A stretch of 64,000 nucleotides of DNA, taken from Gellertiella hungarica. Its GTDB lineage: Bacteria; Pseudomonadota; Alphaproteobacteria; Rhizobiales; Rhizobiaceae. The notes below the pieces were generated by a model that saw only the letters and a list, made by a program, of their open reading frames with translations, was not told the DNA's origin and made no database searches. Every line of letters starts with the position of its first letter. Position 1 is the first letter of the stretch. Both the position numbers and the translations under genes were made by a program. Of the stretch, positions 52,877 through 61,247 are shown in pieces. The DNA lies in assembly GCF_014197145.1 (NCBI RefSeq), contig NZ_JACIEZ010000008.1, forward strand, positions 114,770-178,769, written 5' to 3'.

Positions 52877-53410
52877 TTAACCGGAACGTGCGTACCACAT
52901 GCGCCGCAAAATACTGTCGCGCCGAACAAACTGATGGTAAAGCGCCGCGCCGACATGTGCCGCGATAAGAAGAACGATGAGCAACGCGCCGACACCATGG
53001 GCGGTGCGTGGAGCAAATTGGGTGAAATCGGGAAGGGTCCCGTAACCGCCGAACAGGGCATTTCCGGCGCCGCTTACCACCAGCAACGCTATGCCGCTGC
53101 CGAGCATAAGAAAGAGGATGATATAGAGTAGAGCGTGGACGGCCCGCGCGCTTCTTTCCTGCCATCTTGGTACACCTAAAACCGGTCCGGGCTTACAGTC
53201 CATCAGTCGCCACCAAGCAATACGGACAACTGTCAGCACAAGGACCGCGGTCGCCATGGGAACATGCAGTTGCAGCAACCGTGCCTTATCGGCGGAATCG
53301 ACCGCCATTGCTGCTGCGAAGCCCGAGCCGACCGCCACGAAGACCGCGACCGCGCTGAGCCAGTGAATTGTGACGGCTACGCCGCCATAACGGTCATTAC
53401 GACTTTTCAT
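52877..53410 (-). CDS. Cytochrome b561-type diheme membrane protein
   Basis: 177 residues with four membrane helices. Heme-ligand histidines fit positions in VTIHWLSAVAVFVAV, LLQLHVPMATAVLVLTVVR, AVHALLYIILFLMLG and AAHVGAALYHQFV. CybB-type proteins oxidise quinol or quench superoxide. It lies between the Spy-like gene and the two-component genes on the same strand. Confidence 0.9.
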   Translation of the reverse strand: MKSRNDRYGGVAVTIHWLSAVAVFVAVGSGFAAAMAVDSADKARLLQLHVPMATAVLVLTVVRIAWWRLMDCKPGPVLGVPRWQERSARAVHALLYIILFLMLGSGIALLVVSGAGNALFGGYGTLPDFTQFAPRTAHGVGALLIVLLIAAHVGAALYHQFVRRDSILRRMWYARSG

Positions 53411-53487
53411 TTGAGGTGAACTCCAAGAATCTGGGGACTGAGTAGCGTCGGCGTCAAATGACCTTCCGGCGTTGACGCCGTTCGCAT

Positions 53488-53979
53488 TCAGTTGCCCCCA
53501 AAGCCGTGACCAAAACCGCTACGCCGCCTAATGAGTTCTGCTCGTTGCTCGGCCGTGAGTACCTCTGCGACATCAAGGAATGCCTCTAGAGCCCGGGCTG
53601 AAACGGTGTCACCGGTTTCGAGCATTTCCTGACGCAGGCTTTCAAAAGCCGCAGCCTCGATGGTTTCGGCTGCAAGGAGCGATGCGAACTGCTGCTTGCG
53701 AGTGCCAGCTTCCGACATTCTCAAGCGTATTTCGGCGCCCGCTTCATCGAGAATGCTGCGGATTTGTTCACGCTGTAAGTCGGTTGCATCGACCGATACC
53801 AGCGCCTCCTCAAGCACCGAGCTGGCGAAGTGCCCAGAAAAGCCTGGACCGAACCCTCTCATCGGATTGAAAGGGCCGTGCGCTTGTACTGCTCCGATAG
53901 CCCCGATGAGACCGAGCCCCCCGACGACAACTGCGCTGGCCAGAAGCGTCACACGAAAGCGGCTACGTTCTTTTGCCAT
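53488..53979 (-). CDS. Spy/CpxP-like periplasmic protein
   Basis: 163 residues. An N-terminal signal or anchor (VTLLASAVVVGGLGLIGAIG) precedes a helical domain with LTAEQRAELIRRR, the LTxxQ motif of the Spy/CpxP group. The ends are rich in Gly, Phe and His (FGHGFGGN), which could bind metal. These proteins act as periplasmic chaperones or feedback inhibitors of sensor kinases. Likely partner of the sensor kinase in this operon. Confidence 0.8.
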   Translation of the reverse strand: MAKERSRFRVTLLASAVVVGGLGLIGAIGAVQAHGPFNPMRGFGPGFSGHFASSVLEEALVSVDATDLQREQIRSILDEAGAEIRLRMSEAGTRKQQFASLLAAETIEAAAFESLRQEMLETGDTVSARALEAFLDVAEVLTAEQRAELIRRRSGFGHGFGGN

Positions 53980-54188
53980 GTCATGTCTCCTTGTCAGCCA
54001 CGGCTTGATTGCCGCGACGAACCGAAGATGCTGACCCGGCGTTTCCGCCGTTCATGGCCTATGTGAAGATTTGTGAAGTGATGGAGTTGTTCAAAACACA
54101 AGCGATGGCTGCGCCGTCGTGGTTAGGCGGAAGAGACCGGCTCTTGTGAAAATATTTCGTGCTGTACGCGATGCGCCCGCCAGAGCCC

Positions 54189-54929
54189 TCACCCCCCATA
54201 CCGCTCAGTTTTGATCACACTCGGGGCCAGTCCCGAAGCGAGAACGCCATCAGCGGCAACATTCACGAAACCGTTCGATCCGCAGATGAAGACATGCGAA
54301 GGCGCGGAAGGCATGCGGCCAACGACGTCCTTGATCATTGCTTCGTCGACCCGACGCGAAAAATCCGAGGCCCGCCAAGGTGCCTCGCGGGTAATCGCCA
54401 ATGCCAGTACGAAGTTGGGGTCGCCGTCTTCGCTGGAAATGAGTTCCTCGGCGAATAGGGCGTCGTTTCTCGTACGAGCGGAGAGGAGAAGCGCTGTCGG
54501 AACGGTGAGTGCGCCTGAGCGCCTGTGCCGGATCATCGACATGAACGGCGCCACACCGGACCCCGCGCCGATCAAAAGGATTGGGCCGCTTTCGTGCTCC
54601 GGCCACAAGAAGTGGCCCCCTAGGGGACCGCGCAGTTCAATTTCGTCTCCAGCGACGGCGACTTCGTGGAAATAGGCAGAGACCTCGCCCTGCAGGTTTT
54701 CGATGACGAGCTCAATAGTGTCAGAGCGAGATGGATCGGATGCGATCGAGTAGCTTCGCATCGCCGAGTATCCATCGGGGGCCGTCAGTCGAATGTCGAC
54801 ATGCTGTCCGGCGACATGCGTGAAAGGCTGTGCCAGACGCAGAAAAAAGCTCTTGATGCTCGGCGTGCGTTGGACGATCTCGGAGATCGTTCCGATCTGC
54901 CAACCGATCGGCGTGGTATGCTCAATCAC
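54189..54929 (-). CDS. FAD-dependent ferredoxin/flavodoxin reductase-like protein
   Basis: 246 residues of the FNR superfamily: FAD-binding RSYSIAS, pyrophosphate GPLGGHF and nucleotide-binding LIGAGSGVAPFMSMIRHR, ending in FICGSNGF. No 2Fe-2S domain is present. GTG 54929 overlaps the molybdoenzyme stop by 8 bases and is the likely start. It probably feeds NAD(P)H electrons to the molybdenum enzyme encoded just upstream. Confidence 0.85.
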   Translation of the reverse strand: MIEHTTPIGWQIGTISEIVQRTPSIKSFFLRLAQPFTHVAGQHVDIRLTAPDGYSAMRSYSIASDPSRSDTIELVIENLQGEVSAYFHEVAVAGDEIELRGPLGGHFLWPEHESGPILLIGAGSGVAPFMSMIRHRRSGALTVPTALLLSARTRNDALFAEELISSEDGDPNFVLALAITREAPWRASDFSRRVDEAMIKDVVGRMPSAPSHVFICGSNGFVNVAADGVLASGLAPSVIKTERYGG

Positions 54930-55527
54930 CGGAATATCGCTGCTCCTTCCACGGATCGCCGTAGATATGATAGCCGCGCAGTTCCCAAAATCCGGGCTCA
55001 TCGCGTTCAGTGAACTGGAGCCCGTTCACCCATTTTGCAGACTTCCAGAAGTAAAGGTGTGGAACGAGCAGGCGTGCGGGTCCTCCATGATCGCGCGGGA
55101 TCGCTTTTCCTTCATACTTCAACGCGACCATCGCCTTGCCGGACGCAAGATCCGCTAGCGGGACATTGGTCGAGTATCCATCGAAGCTGTGGGCGAGAAG
55201 GAAGTCGGTAGGATGCTCGACTCCGGCGTCGGCAAGGATATCGTCGATCAGCACACCTTCCCATGCGGTGTTCAGCTTCGACCAAGACGTCACGCAGTGT
55301 ATGTCGCGCGTCATCTTCGTCATCGGCAGGGAGTTGAACTCCGCCCAATTCCAAGCCTTCACGGGCCGTGGGCCGATCTTGAGTGTGAATTTCCAGTCCC
55401 CCGGCTCGATGTTCGGCGTCGGCCCTGCGGTGAGGACAGGAAAATAGTCGACAAGATGTTGACCGGGCGGAATCCGTTCCGACTGGTCTCCTCCCGATGG
55501 GCGGCCGGTGAACCCTCTGGTAGCCAT
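54922..55527 (-). CDS. Cytosolic sulfite-oxidase-fold molybdenum oxidoreductase
   Basis: 201 residues of the sulfite oxidase/YedY superfamily. The molybdenum-ligand cysteine is in TRDIHCVTSWSK. Other blocks are WEGVLIDDIL, HSFDGYSTNVPLADL and KYEGKAIPRDHGGPARLLVP. Unlike MsrP/YedY it has no Tat twin-arginine signal, so it should be cytosolic. MsrP-type enzymes repair methionine sulfoxide. It is coupled to a flavin reductase and divergent from a MarR gene. Confidence 0.87.
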   Translation of the reverse strand: MATRGFTGRPSGGDQSERIPPGQHLVDYFPVLTAGPTPNIEPGDWKFTLKIGPRPVKAWNWAEFNSLPMTKMTRDIHCVTSWSKLNTAWEGVLIDDILADAGVEHPTDFLLAHSFDGYSTNVPLADLASGKAMVALKYEGKAIPRDHGGPARLLVPHLYFWKSAKWVNGLQFTERDEPGFWELRGYHIYGDPWKEQRYSGD

Positions 55528-55625
55528 TCGAAGTCCCCTTGCTTCTAGTGAGTCGACACCCGCGGAGATGTTCCGGCCTGAAAAGGCCGCTTTACACAGA
55601 CCTCGACCTGTCGCAGCAGATAATA

Positions 55626-55640
55626 TATGACTGACTCATA
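55626..55640. promoter_or_regulatory. MarR operator-like palindrome
   Basis: TATGACTGACTCATA: arms TATGA and TCATA around CTGAC, in an AT-rich stretch 28 bases before the marR ATG and about 100 bases from the divergent molybdoenzyme start. Confidence 0.55.
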
Positions 55641-55668
55641 CTTATAACGCTGTGTGGCTGAGAGCGCA

Positions 55669-56196
55669 ATGGATAGAAACGTCTCCGAGCGGCTGGTGAA
55701 CCTTCTGGGCGCCTTGGCCGTAGGGGTAAACGACCGCATGCACGCCGCGATTGCGCAAACAATGCAGGACGGTGGAGGAACCGTTGCCGCCCTGGTAGCG
55801 ATCGGTCATGCCCCCGGAATGACGATTGAACAGTTGAGCCGGGTTCTGACCATCACGCATGGTGGAGCTGTCCGGTTGGTCGACCGTTTGCTAGAACGGG
55901 GGCTTGTCGAGAAACGCCCTTCACGCACTGATCGCCGAGCCTTCAACCTCGTCTTGACGCCCAGCGCGAAACAACAGCGCGAACAGGTGCTGGAACATCG
56001 TCGAGAAGCGCTGACGTGGGCAGTCGGACACGTGCCACACGAGCATCTCGCTGCTTTCGAGAGTGTCGCCGAGACCTTGGTTGCAGCGCTGGCGAGCGAC
56101 CCACTTTCCGCGCTGACGACATGCCGATATTGCGACGAGAAACGTTGCACCTCATGTCCAATGGAAACGTTCGGCCCCATAGTAATGAAACAATAG
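55669..56196 (+). CDS. MarR-family regulator with C-terminal cysteine cluster
   Basis: 175 residues. Winged helix MTIEQLSRVLTITHGGAVRL and wing RPSRTDRRAFNL. The C-terminus adds CRYCDEKRCTSCPMETFG, four cysteines that could bind zinc or act as a thiol redox sensor. It is divergent from the molybdoenzyme-flavin reductase operon and probably controls it. An upstream GTG (55654) is in frame; ATG 55669 is preferred. Confidence 0.87.
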   Translation: MDRNVSERLVNLLGALAVGVNDRMHAAIAQTMQDGGGTVAALVAIGHAPGMTIEQLSRVLTITHGGAVRLVDRLLERGLVEKRPSRTDRRAFNLVLTPSAKQQREQVLEHRREALTWAVGHVPHEHLAAFESVAETLVAALASDPLSALTTCRYCDEKRCTSCPMETFGPIVMKQ

Positions 56197-56213
56197 ACAG
56201 AACGGCGGTAGGC

Positions 56214-57086
56214 ATGGAGTTCAATCAGATACGATATTTCCTGAATCTGGCGGATTCTCTGAACTTCACCGAAGCGGCCATGCGCAGCGGTGTTTCGCAA
56301 CCCACGCTCACACGCGCGATCCAACGACTTGAGGAGGAACTGGGTGGCACCCTGGTTTATCGTGATGGGAAAGACAGCCGTCTCACAGCTCTAGGCCGTG
56401 ATATCCGTTCAGAGTTTGCTTCGATAGCGGAAGGTGAACAGCGGGTCCGCGCACTCTCCCTCAATCGGGTTCGGGGAAGACGAGAGACGTTAACCGTGGG
56501 CGTCGTCAACACGATTGCACCAAGGCTAATCACTGGGTTCATCGCCCATGCCCTGCAACAGTTGCCAATGCTCGAACTGGTTGTCCGGCCGATCACCCGC
56601 GAAGAGGCCGTTGAGTGTCTGCTGAGCGGTCGGCTCGATGGCTGCTTCTGTTCCGATCCGATGGCGGGTAACGCCAAGATCGCCACCGCTGAGATGTTCC
56701 GCGAGCGGCTGTTATTGGCCATGGCGGAGCAGCACCCTTTAGCCGGTCGGGAAGTGATCTCGCTCGCCGAACTCGCTGAGCAACCTTATCTTGATCGCCT
56801 TCATTGTGAATTTCGCTCTCGCGTCAACGAGCATCTTCGCGAACGCGCTATCGTCATGGTCCCGCGGCTAAGATCTGAACGGGAGGATCTAATCCAGCAG
56901 GCGGTGGCCGAAGGCGCCGGTGTCTGCATGCTGCCCGAAAACTCGGCCATCGTCGCCGGCCTGACCCTGCGCCCGGTTGAAACGCTCGACCTTACCCGGA
57001 CGATCGGTTTCCAGTCAGTTTCTGGCTCAGGAACAGCGGCGGTCCTGCGCCAGCTTCGAATGCTGGTCGAACGCCATGGGTGGTAG
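56214..57086 (+). CDS. LysR-family regulator (CynR/CbbR-like)
   Basis: 290 residues. Winged helix LNFTEAAMRSGVSQPTLTRA, followed by a LysR effector domain with AVAEGAGVCMLPENSAIVAG. The ATG at 56214 is 17 bases after the marR stop. It precedes msrB-msrA and may control them. Cysteines at CFCSD and LHCEF could be redox-responsive, but this is speculative. Confidence 0.88.
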   Translation: MEFNQIRYFLNLADSLNFTEAAMRSGVSQPTLTRAIQRLEEELGGTLVYRDGKDSRLTALGRDIRSEFASIAEGEQRVRALSLNRVRGRRETLTVGVVNTIAPRLITGFIAHALQQLPMLELVVRPITREEAVECLLSGRLDGCFCSDPMAGNAKIATAEMFRERLLLAMAEQHPLAGREVISLAELAEQPYLDRLHCEFRSRVNEHLRERAIVMVPRLRSEREDLIQQAVAEGAGVCMLPENSAIVAGLTLRPVETLDLTRTIGFQSVSGSGTAAVLRQLRMLVERHGW

Positions 57087-57213
57087 TGTAGACCATCGCG
57101 TTGGCTTGACCGCTGGCAACACTGAGGCGAAGCATTGAAACTATAGCCGTGCCGTATTGGACACCTTCGGATTGAATAGCCACTTTAGCGGCAGACATTC
57201 GAAGGAGAAAAAC

Positions 57214-57660
57214 ATGGCTACATACAAGAAAACAGACGCCGCGATCGCAAGGCTCTCACCCGAGGAATACCGGGTGACGCAGCAAAGCGGCACCGAGCGG
57301 CCGGGCACCGGTGCTCTTCTCCACAATGATGAGGCCGGCATCTACGTCGACATCGTCTCGGGTGAACCTTTGTTCGCATCGTCGGACAAATTCGAGTCCG
57401 GTTGTGGCTGGCCCAGCTTCACGAAGCCGATCGAGCCGCTGAACATCAACGAGCTGCGTGACACCAGTCACGGCATGGTCCGCACGGAAGTGCGCTCGAC
57501 ACATGGCGATAGCCATCTTGGCCACGTCTTCCCTGACGGGCCGACCGACCGTGGCGGCTTGCGCTACTGCATCAATTCCGCGTCGCTGCGCTTCATCCCA
57601 CGCGAGGAGATGGAGGCGCAAGGATACGGTGACTATCTCAACCAGGTAGAGGATATCTAG
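57214..57660 (+). CDS. msrB: Methionine-R-sulfoxide reductase
   Basis: 148 residues. Blocks [25 protein letters not shown] and catalytic [11 protein letters not shown]. The zinc-binding CxxC pairs of some MsrB proteins are absent. GAAGGAG precedes the ATG at 57214. Its stop immediately abuts the msrA start. It reduces the R form of methionine sulfoxide. Confidence 0.94.
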   Translation: MATYKKTDAAIARLSPEEYRVTQQSGTERPGTGALLHNDEAGIYVDIVSGEPLFASSDKFESGCGWPSFTKPIEPLNINELRDTSHGMVRTEVRSTHGDSHLGHVFPDGPTDRGGLRYCINSASLRFIPREEMEAQGYGDYLNQVEDI

Positions 57661-58173
57661 ATGACAACCGAACGTGCTGTACTAGCTGGTGGCTGCTTTT
57701 GGGGCATGCAGGATCTCATTCGAAAGAAGTGGGGCGTGATCTCAACGAGAGTCGGTTATACCGGCGGGCACGTGCCCAATGCGACCTATCGCAATCACGG
57801 AACGCATGCCGAGGCGATCGAGATCATCTTCGATCCTCAGAAAATCAGCTATCGCCGACTGCTGGAGTTCTTTTTCCAGATCCATGATCCGACCACGCTG
57901 GATCAGCAGGGCAATGACTTCGGTAAGAGCTATCGCTCAGCGATCTACTTCACGAGTGACGAACAGAAGAATGTTGCTCTGGATACGATCGCGGACGTCG
58001 AAGCTTCCGGCTTGTGGCCCGGCAAGGTGGTCACGGAGGTCGAGCCGGTAGGTGACTTCTGGGAAGCCGAGCCGGAACACCAGGATTACCTGGAGCGCAT
58101 CCCGCACGGATACTCGTGCCATTTCGCGCGCCCCAACTGGGTTCTGCCGCGCCGAACAGACACGGCGGCCTAA
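57661..58173 (+). CDS. msrA: Methionine-S-sulfoxide reductase
   Basis: 170 residues with the catalytic [10 protein letters not shown] (Cys12) and [20 protein letters not shown]. It reduces the S form of methionine sulfoxide, complementing MsrB. The gene starts directly after msrB with no gap, so the pair is one transcription unit. No signal peptide, so cytosolic. Confidence 0.94.
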   Translation: MTTERAVLAGGCFWGMQDLIRKKWGVISTRVGYTGGHVPNATYRNHGTHAEAIEIIFDPQKISYRRLLEFFFQIHDPTTLDQQGNDFGKSYRSAIYFTSDEQKNVALDTIADVEASGLWPGKVVTEVEPVGDFWEAEPEHQDYLERIPHGYSCHFARPNWVLPRRTDTAA

Positions 58174-58224
58174 CAGGTATGTGGCTCGCGGTGCAATGCC
58201 GCGAGCCACCAACGGGAGAACATC

Positions 58225-58713
58225 ATGAAAACTGGAATTGTAGGGTCGCCATCTCCGCCGTTGGAGAATGTTCAGTGGATCGATGGGAATGGCAATCAGC
58301 GTGATCCGCTGTCTCTGGAAGAGCTGGGTACGGGCTTCAAGATCCTGTATTTCTTTCAAGACTGGTGCGCCGGCTGTCACACACATGGTTTTCCCACGCT
58401 TGTGACACTTGCAGACAATCTCGGAAACAAAGGCGTTGGCTTTGCCGCCGTGCAGACGGTGTTCGAAGGCTCGGATGTGAACACCTTCGACCGTTTGCGG
58501 GAAAACCAGTCACGATATGGACTGAGCATCCCCTTTGGGCACGCCGCTCCCGGTAAGGGGCCAGGCGAAACCGTGCCGGCGATTATGGAGGCGTTTCAAA
58601 CGGGTGGGACGCCCTGGTTTGTTGTGATCGCGCCCGACGGCCGCGTTGTTTACAACGGGTTTCGGCTGGAGGCGGATGCCTTGGTCCACGCGCTTGGAGC
58701 ATCCGTCGGGTGA
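58225..58713 (+). CDS. Thioredoxin-like redoxin with CxxC
   Basis: 162 residues. FFQDWCAGCHTHGFPTL holds a WCxxC active site. The rest fits a TlpA/AhpC-TSA redoxin (GGTPWFVVIAPDGRVVYNG). No signal peptide. It follows msrA by 51 bases and may recycle the Msr enzymes. Confidence 0.85.
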   Translation: MKTGIVGSPSPPLENVQWIDGNGNQRDPLSLEELGTGFKILYFFQDWCAGCHTHGFPTLVTLADNLGNKGVGFAAVQTVFEGSDVNTFDRLRENQSRYGLSIPFGHAAPGKGPGETVPAIMEAFQTGGTPWFVVIAPDGRVVYNGFRLEADALVHALGASVG

Positions 58714-58979
58714 GTCAATGGAGACGGCAGAATAAATCCATCGCTGAACGCACGCCATGATGGTCGATAGGGCGGCAAGGGGAAGTGTTTCATGTCAAAC
58801 ACTATATCAACGACGCTATGGATGCGTTCGCCAGGAAATAGCGAACACATAAGGCCCTGGCGGTCACCACTATGCGTGCGTCGCGGAGCCGGCAACGAGC
58901 CCGCAGGCACTTTTGCTTGGCCCGACTCGCATAAGCGCGACGACAGCTTGCTTGAGCCTAAATTGGCGAGGGTCTCCTA
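58714..58979. other. Intergenic stretch before the last LysR gene
   Basis: 266 bases with no supported gene. A short dyad AGTGTTT/AAACACT around 58,784-58,804 could be a regulatory hairpin or LysR target. Confidence 0.4.
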
Positions 58980-59915
58980 ATGGTGTTGTCGAAAAGCGTT
59001 GAGGCAATCGAGCTTTGCCATCTTAGATATTTTCTGGCGGCGGCCGAACAAGGTAGCTTTCGCAAGGCGGGAATTGGCCTGGGCCTCTCACAGTCGGCAG
59101 TAAGCCGGTGTATCGCCGACCTTGAGGACCAGATTGGAGCGTCACTATTTCACCGACACTCCTGGGGCGTGTCTCAAACCTATGCAGGTCGACGCTTTCT
59201 CAGGCGCGCACGAGAAGCTATGCGGAGCATTGCAGAAGGTGCATACGACGTAGCGCTTGCGGGTCGCTCCGAGCAGGGTCGAATCCGTATTGGCGTTTAT
59301 TCCTCAATTGCTTCCGGCTTCCTCGCGGAACTGTTGGGCACCTTCGGCCAACGCCACGGGCAGGTAACAATAGAGTTGGTCGACGGAAACCCCGCAGACC
59401 ACGTTGTAGCAATCCGAAATCTCAGCCTCGATGTAGCGTTTGTCGCCGGTACACGAGATTGGCCGGGGTGCGAGCGAACCCCTCTGTGGGAGGAGCGCGT
59501 ATTTGCAGTTCTGCCCGCCCACCATCCATTGGCCAATCGGAAAGAACTTGAATGGCGTGATCTACACGACGAAACGTTCGTTGTTAGCGAGTCAGCGCCA
59601 GGACAAGAAATCCACGCCTATCTTGTTCGATATCTGGCTGACCTCGGCAGACATCCCGAAATAAAGGTACAACACACCAGCCGAGACAATCTCATAGCTC
59701 TCGTCGCACTCGGTCAAGGATTGACTGTCGTGAGCGAGGCCATGACATCAGCACGGTTCGCTGGGGTGGTTTACAAGCCCATCGTCGGCGAGTTGTTGCC
59801 ATTCTCAGCGGTGTGGTCGACTAACAATGATAACCCCGCCTTTCGTCGGCTACTCAGTCTGGCAAGGACAATCGCCGTCAGCTCTGACTACTCGCAGGCG
59901 GTATCGAGCGCTTAG
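58980..59915 (+). CDS. LysR-family regulator at the edge of the conjugation module
   Basis: 311 residues. Winged helix QGSFRKAGIGLGLSQSAVSR, then a LysR effector domain (LIALVALGQGLTVVSEAM). Its 3' end overlaps the DUF2274 gene by 38 bases in convergent orientation. LysR genes are common beside trb clusters of rhizobial and sphingomonad elements. Target unknown. Confidence 0.87.
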   Translation: MVLSKSVEAIELCHLRYFLAAAEQGSFRKAGIGLGLSQSAVSRCIADLEDQIGASLFHRHSWGVSQTYAGRRFLRRAREAMRSIAEGAYDVALAGRSEQGRIRIGVYSSIASGFLAELLGTFGQRHGQVTIELVDGNPADHVVAIRNLSLDVAFVAGTRDWPGCERTPLWEERVFAVLPAHHPLANRKELEWRDLHDETFVVSESAPGQEIHAYLVRYLADLGRHPEIKVQHTSRDNLIALVALGQGLTVVSEAMTSARFAGVVYKPIVGELLPFSAVWSTNNDNPAFRRLLSLARTIAVSSDYSQAVSSA

Positions 59916-60117
59916 CCTTTCTAAACCCGCGATCCGTGGCGATGAACCGCTCCAGCATCGGCACGATCAGCTTCAAGGGATCGGCGACGGGCTTGCCGGT
60001 TTCACGGGCCAGCACATCGGCGTAGTCGATCAGGTCGTGGTTAAGCGTCGCGGGCAATTCCAGTGTGACCTTCACGGGCTTGTCGTCGGGCAGCGGGCCG
60101 AGTTTCAACTTGGTCAT
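59878..60117 (-). CDS. DUF2274-family protein of the trb cluster
   Basis: 79 residues (LKLGPLPDDKPVKVTLELPA, LKLIVPMLERFIATDRGFRK), matching the short DUF2274 proteins that follow trbI in integrative conjugative elements. GGAGG precedes the ATG, and it is 2 bases after trbI. It may be a small DNA-binding or regulatory protein of the element. Function unknown. Confidence 0.85.
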   Translation of the reverse strand: MTKLKLGPLPDDKPVKVTLELPATLNHDLIDYADVLARETGKPVADPLKLIVPMLERFIATDRGFRKAKRSIPPASSQS

Positions 60118-60119
60118 GA

Positions 60120-61247
60120 TCAACCTCCTGTCGGCTGGAGCACTAAATCGCGAGTCACGATGATCCTGACCGGGAAGCCCGGTCGGATCGTTAATGTCGG
60201 CGCAACCTGCAACTGGCGCTGCACGATCTGCTGCCCCGCCTGATTGACGGTGTCCTGCGCCCCTTCGCGGATGGCACGGATCAGCCGGTCTTCGTCGCTG
60301 GTTGCCAGTTCCGCGCCGATCCCGAGAAGCGTGGAGAGGCCAGCCGCCTTCATCAAATCCCACCAGTGATAATCGACGCCATCCTCAAGACCGGCATAGC
60401 CGCCGGCGTCGGCGCCCGGCAGGCGCTCCAGCACGATGGACCGGCCGTCGGGCAGGATCAGGCGATTCCACACAAGGAGCACGCGGCGTTGGCCGAAGGT
60501 CACGCCATCATCATACTGGCCGATGATACGGGTTCCCTGCGGGATCAGGAGCAGCGAGCCGGTCGGGCTGTCATAGACGTTTTCGGTCACTTGCGCCGTG
60601 ATCTGACCGGGAAGGTCCGACCGGATGCCGGTAATGAGCGCGGCCGGAATGACGGCGCCCGCCTGAAGAATATAGGGCGATGCCGGGGGCGTGAGGCGAT
60701 CCGGGGCGACGGTCTGCCGGTCCACCGGGCCGTTGAGGAAAGCCGCGTGACGGTTCTGCCCTGCCGCATCCGGCTGCGCGCCGAGACCAGCCAGGCTGGG
60801 CATAGCCGTTCCTGCCGGTGCTTCCGTGCGCGGGCCGGACTGGAAAAAGACGCTGCTCAACCGTGCGGCTTCTTCCTCGGCAAGACGGCGCTGTTCGTCT
60901 GGATCGACCGCTGGCGCGGTGATGGCGGGTGCGGCAACTGGCTGGCCCCGGTTCTGCGCCTCAAGGATCGGACGACCGAGATCACCCGGCAGCGCGGGGC
61001 CAAGGACCGGGCCGCTATAGTCACTCGGCAGGCCGGCCAGGCCGTCCGCCGTGGGCCGATTCTCGGTCGAATAGAGTTCGCCGCCACCCGGCGCGACATC
61101 GCGAGTCTGGAGTGCGTAGATCAGCGCCCCGCCTATGCCGAGCAGGGCGACGGCTCCGACGCCAGCCAGCATCTTGCGGGATAGGCGGGTGACGCGGGGG
61201 GCTTCTGCGCGCAGCCGCATGGGCGCGGCGGTGTCGGTCTTGCTCAT
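60120..61247 (-). CDS. trbI: Conjugal transfer protein TrbI (VirB10-like)
   Basis: 375 residues. One membrane segment near residue 30 (MLAGVGAVALLGIGGALIYA), a Pro/Ala-rich periplasmic linker and a C-terminal VirB10 domain (ILQAGAVIPAALITGIRSDL, GSLLLIPQGTRIIGQYD). It spans the envelope and links inner and outer parts of the type IV secretion channel. Overlaps trbG by 4 bases. Confidence 0.94.
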   Translation of the reverse strand: MSKTDTAAPMRLRAEAPRVTRLSRKMLAGVGAVALLGIGGALIYALQTRDVAPGGGELYSTENRPTADGLAGLPSDYSGPVLGPALPGDLGRPILEAQNRGQPVAAPAITAPAVDPDEQRRLAEEEAARLSSVFFQSGPRTEAPAGTAMPSLAGLGAQPDAAGQNRHAAFLNGPVDRQTVAPDRLTPPASPYILQAGAVIPAALITGIRSDLPGQITAQVTENVYDSPTGSLLLIPQGTRIIGQYDDGVTFGQRRVLLVWNRLILPDGRSIVLERLPGADAGGYAGLEDGVDYHWWDLMKAAGLSTLLGIGAELATSDEDRLIRAIREGAQDTVNQAGQQIVQRQLQVAPTLTIRPGFPVRIIVTRDLVLQPTGG

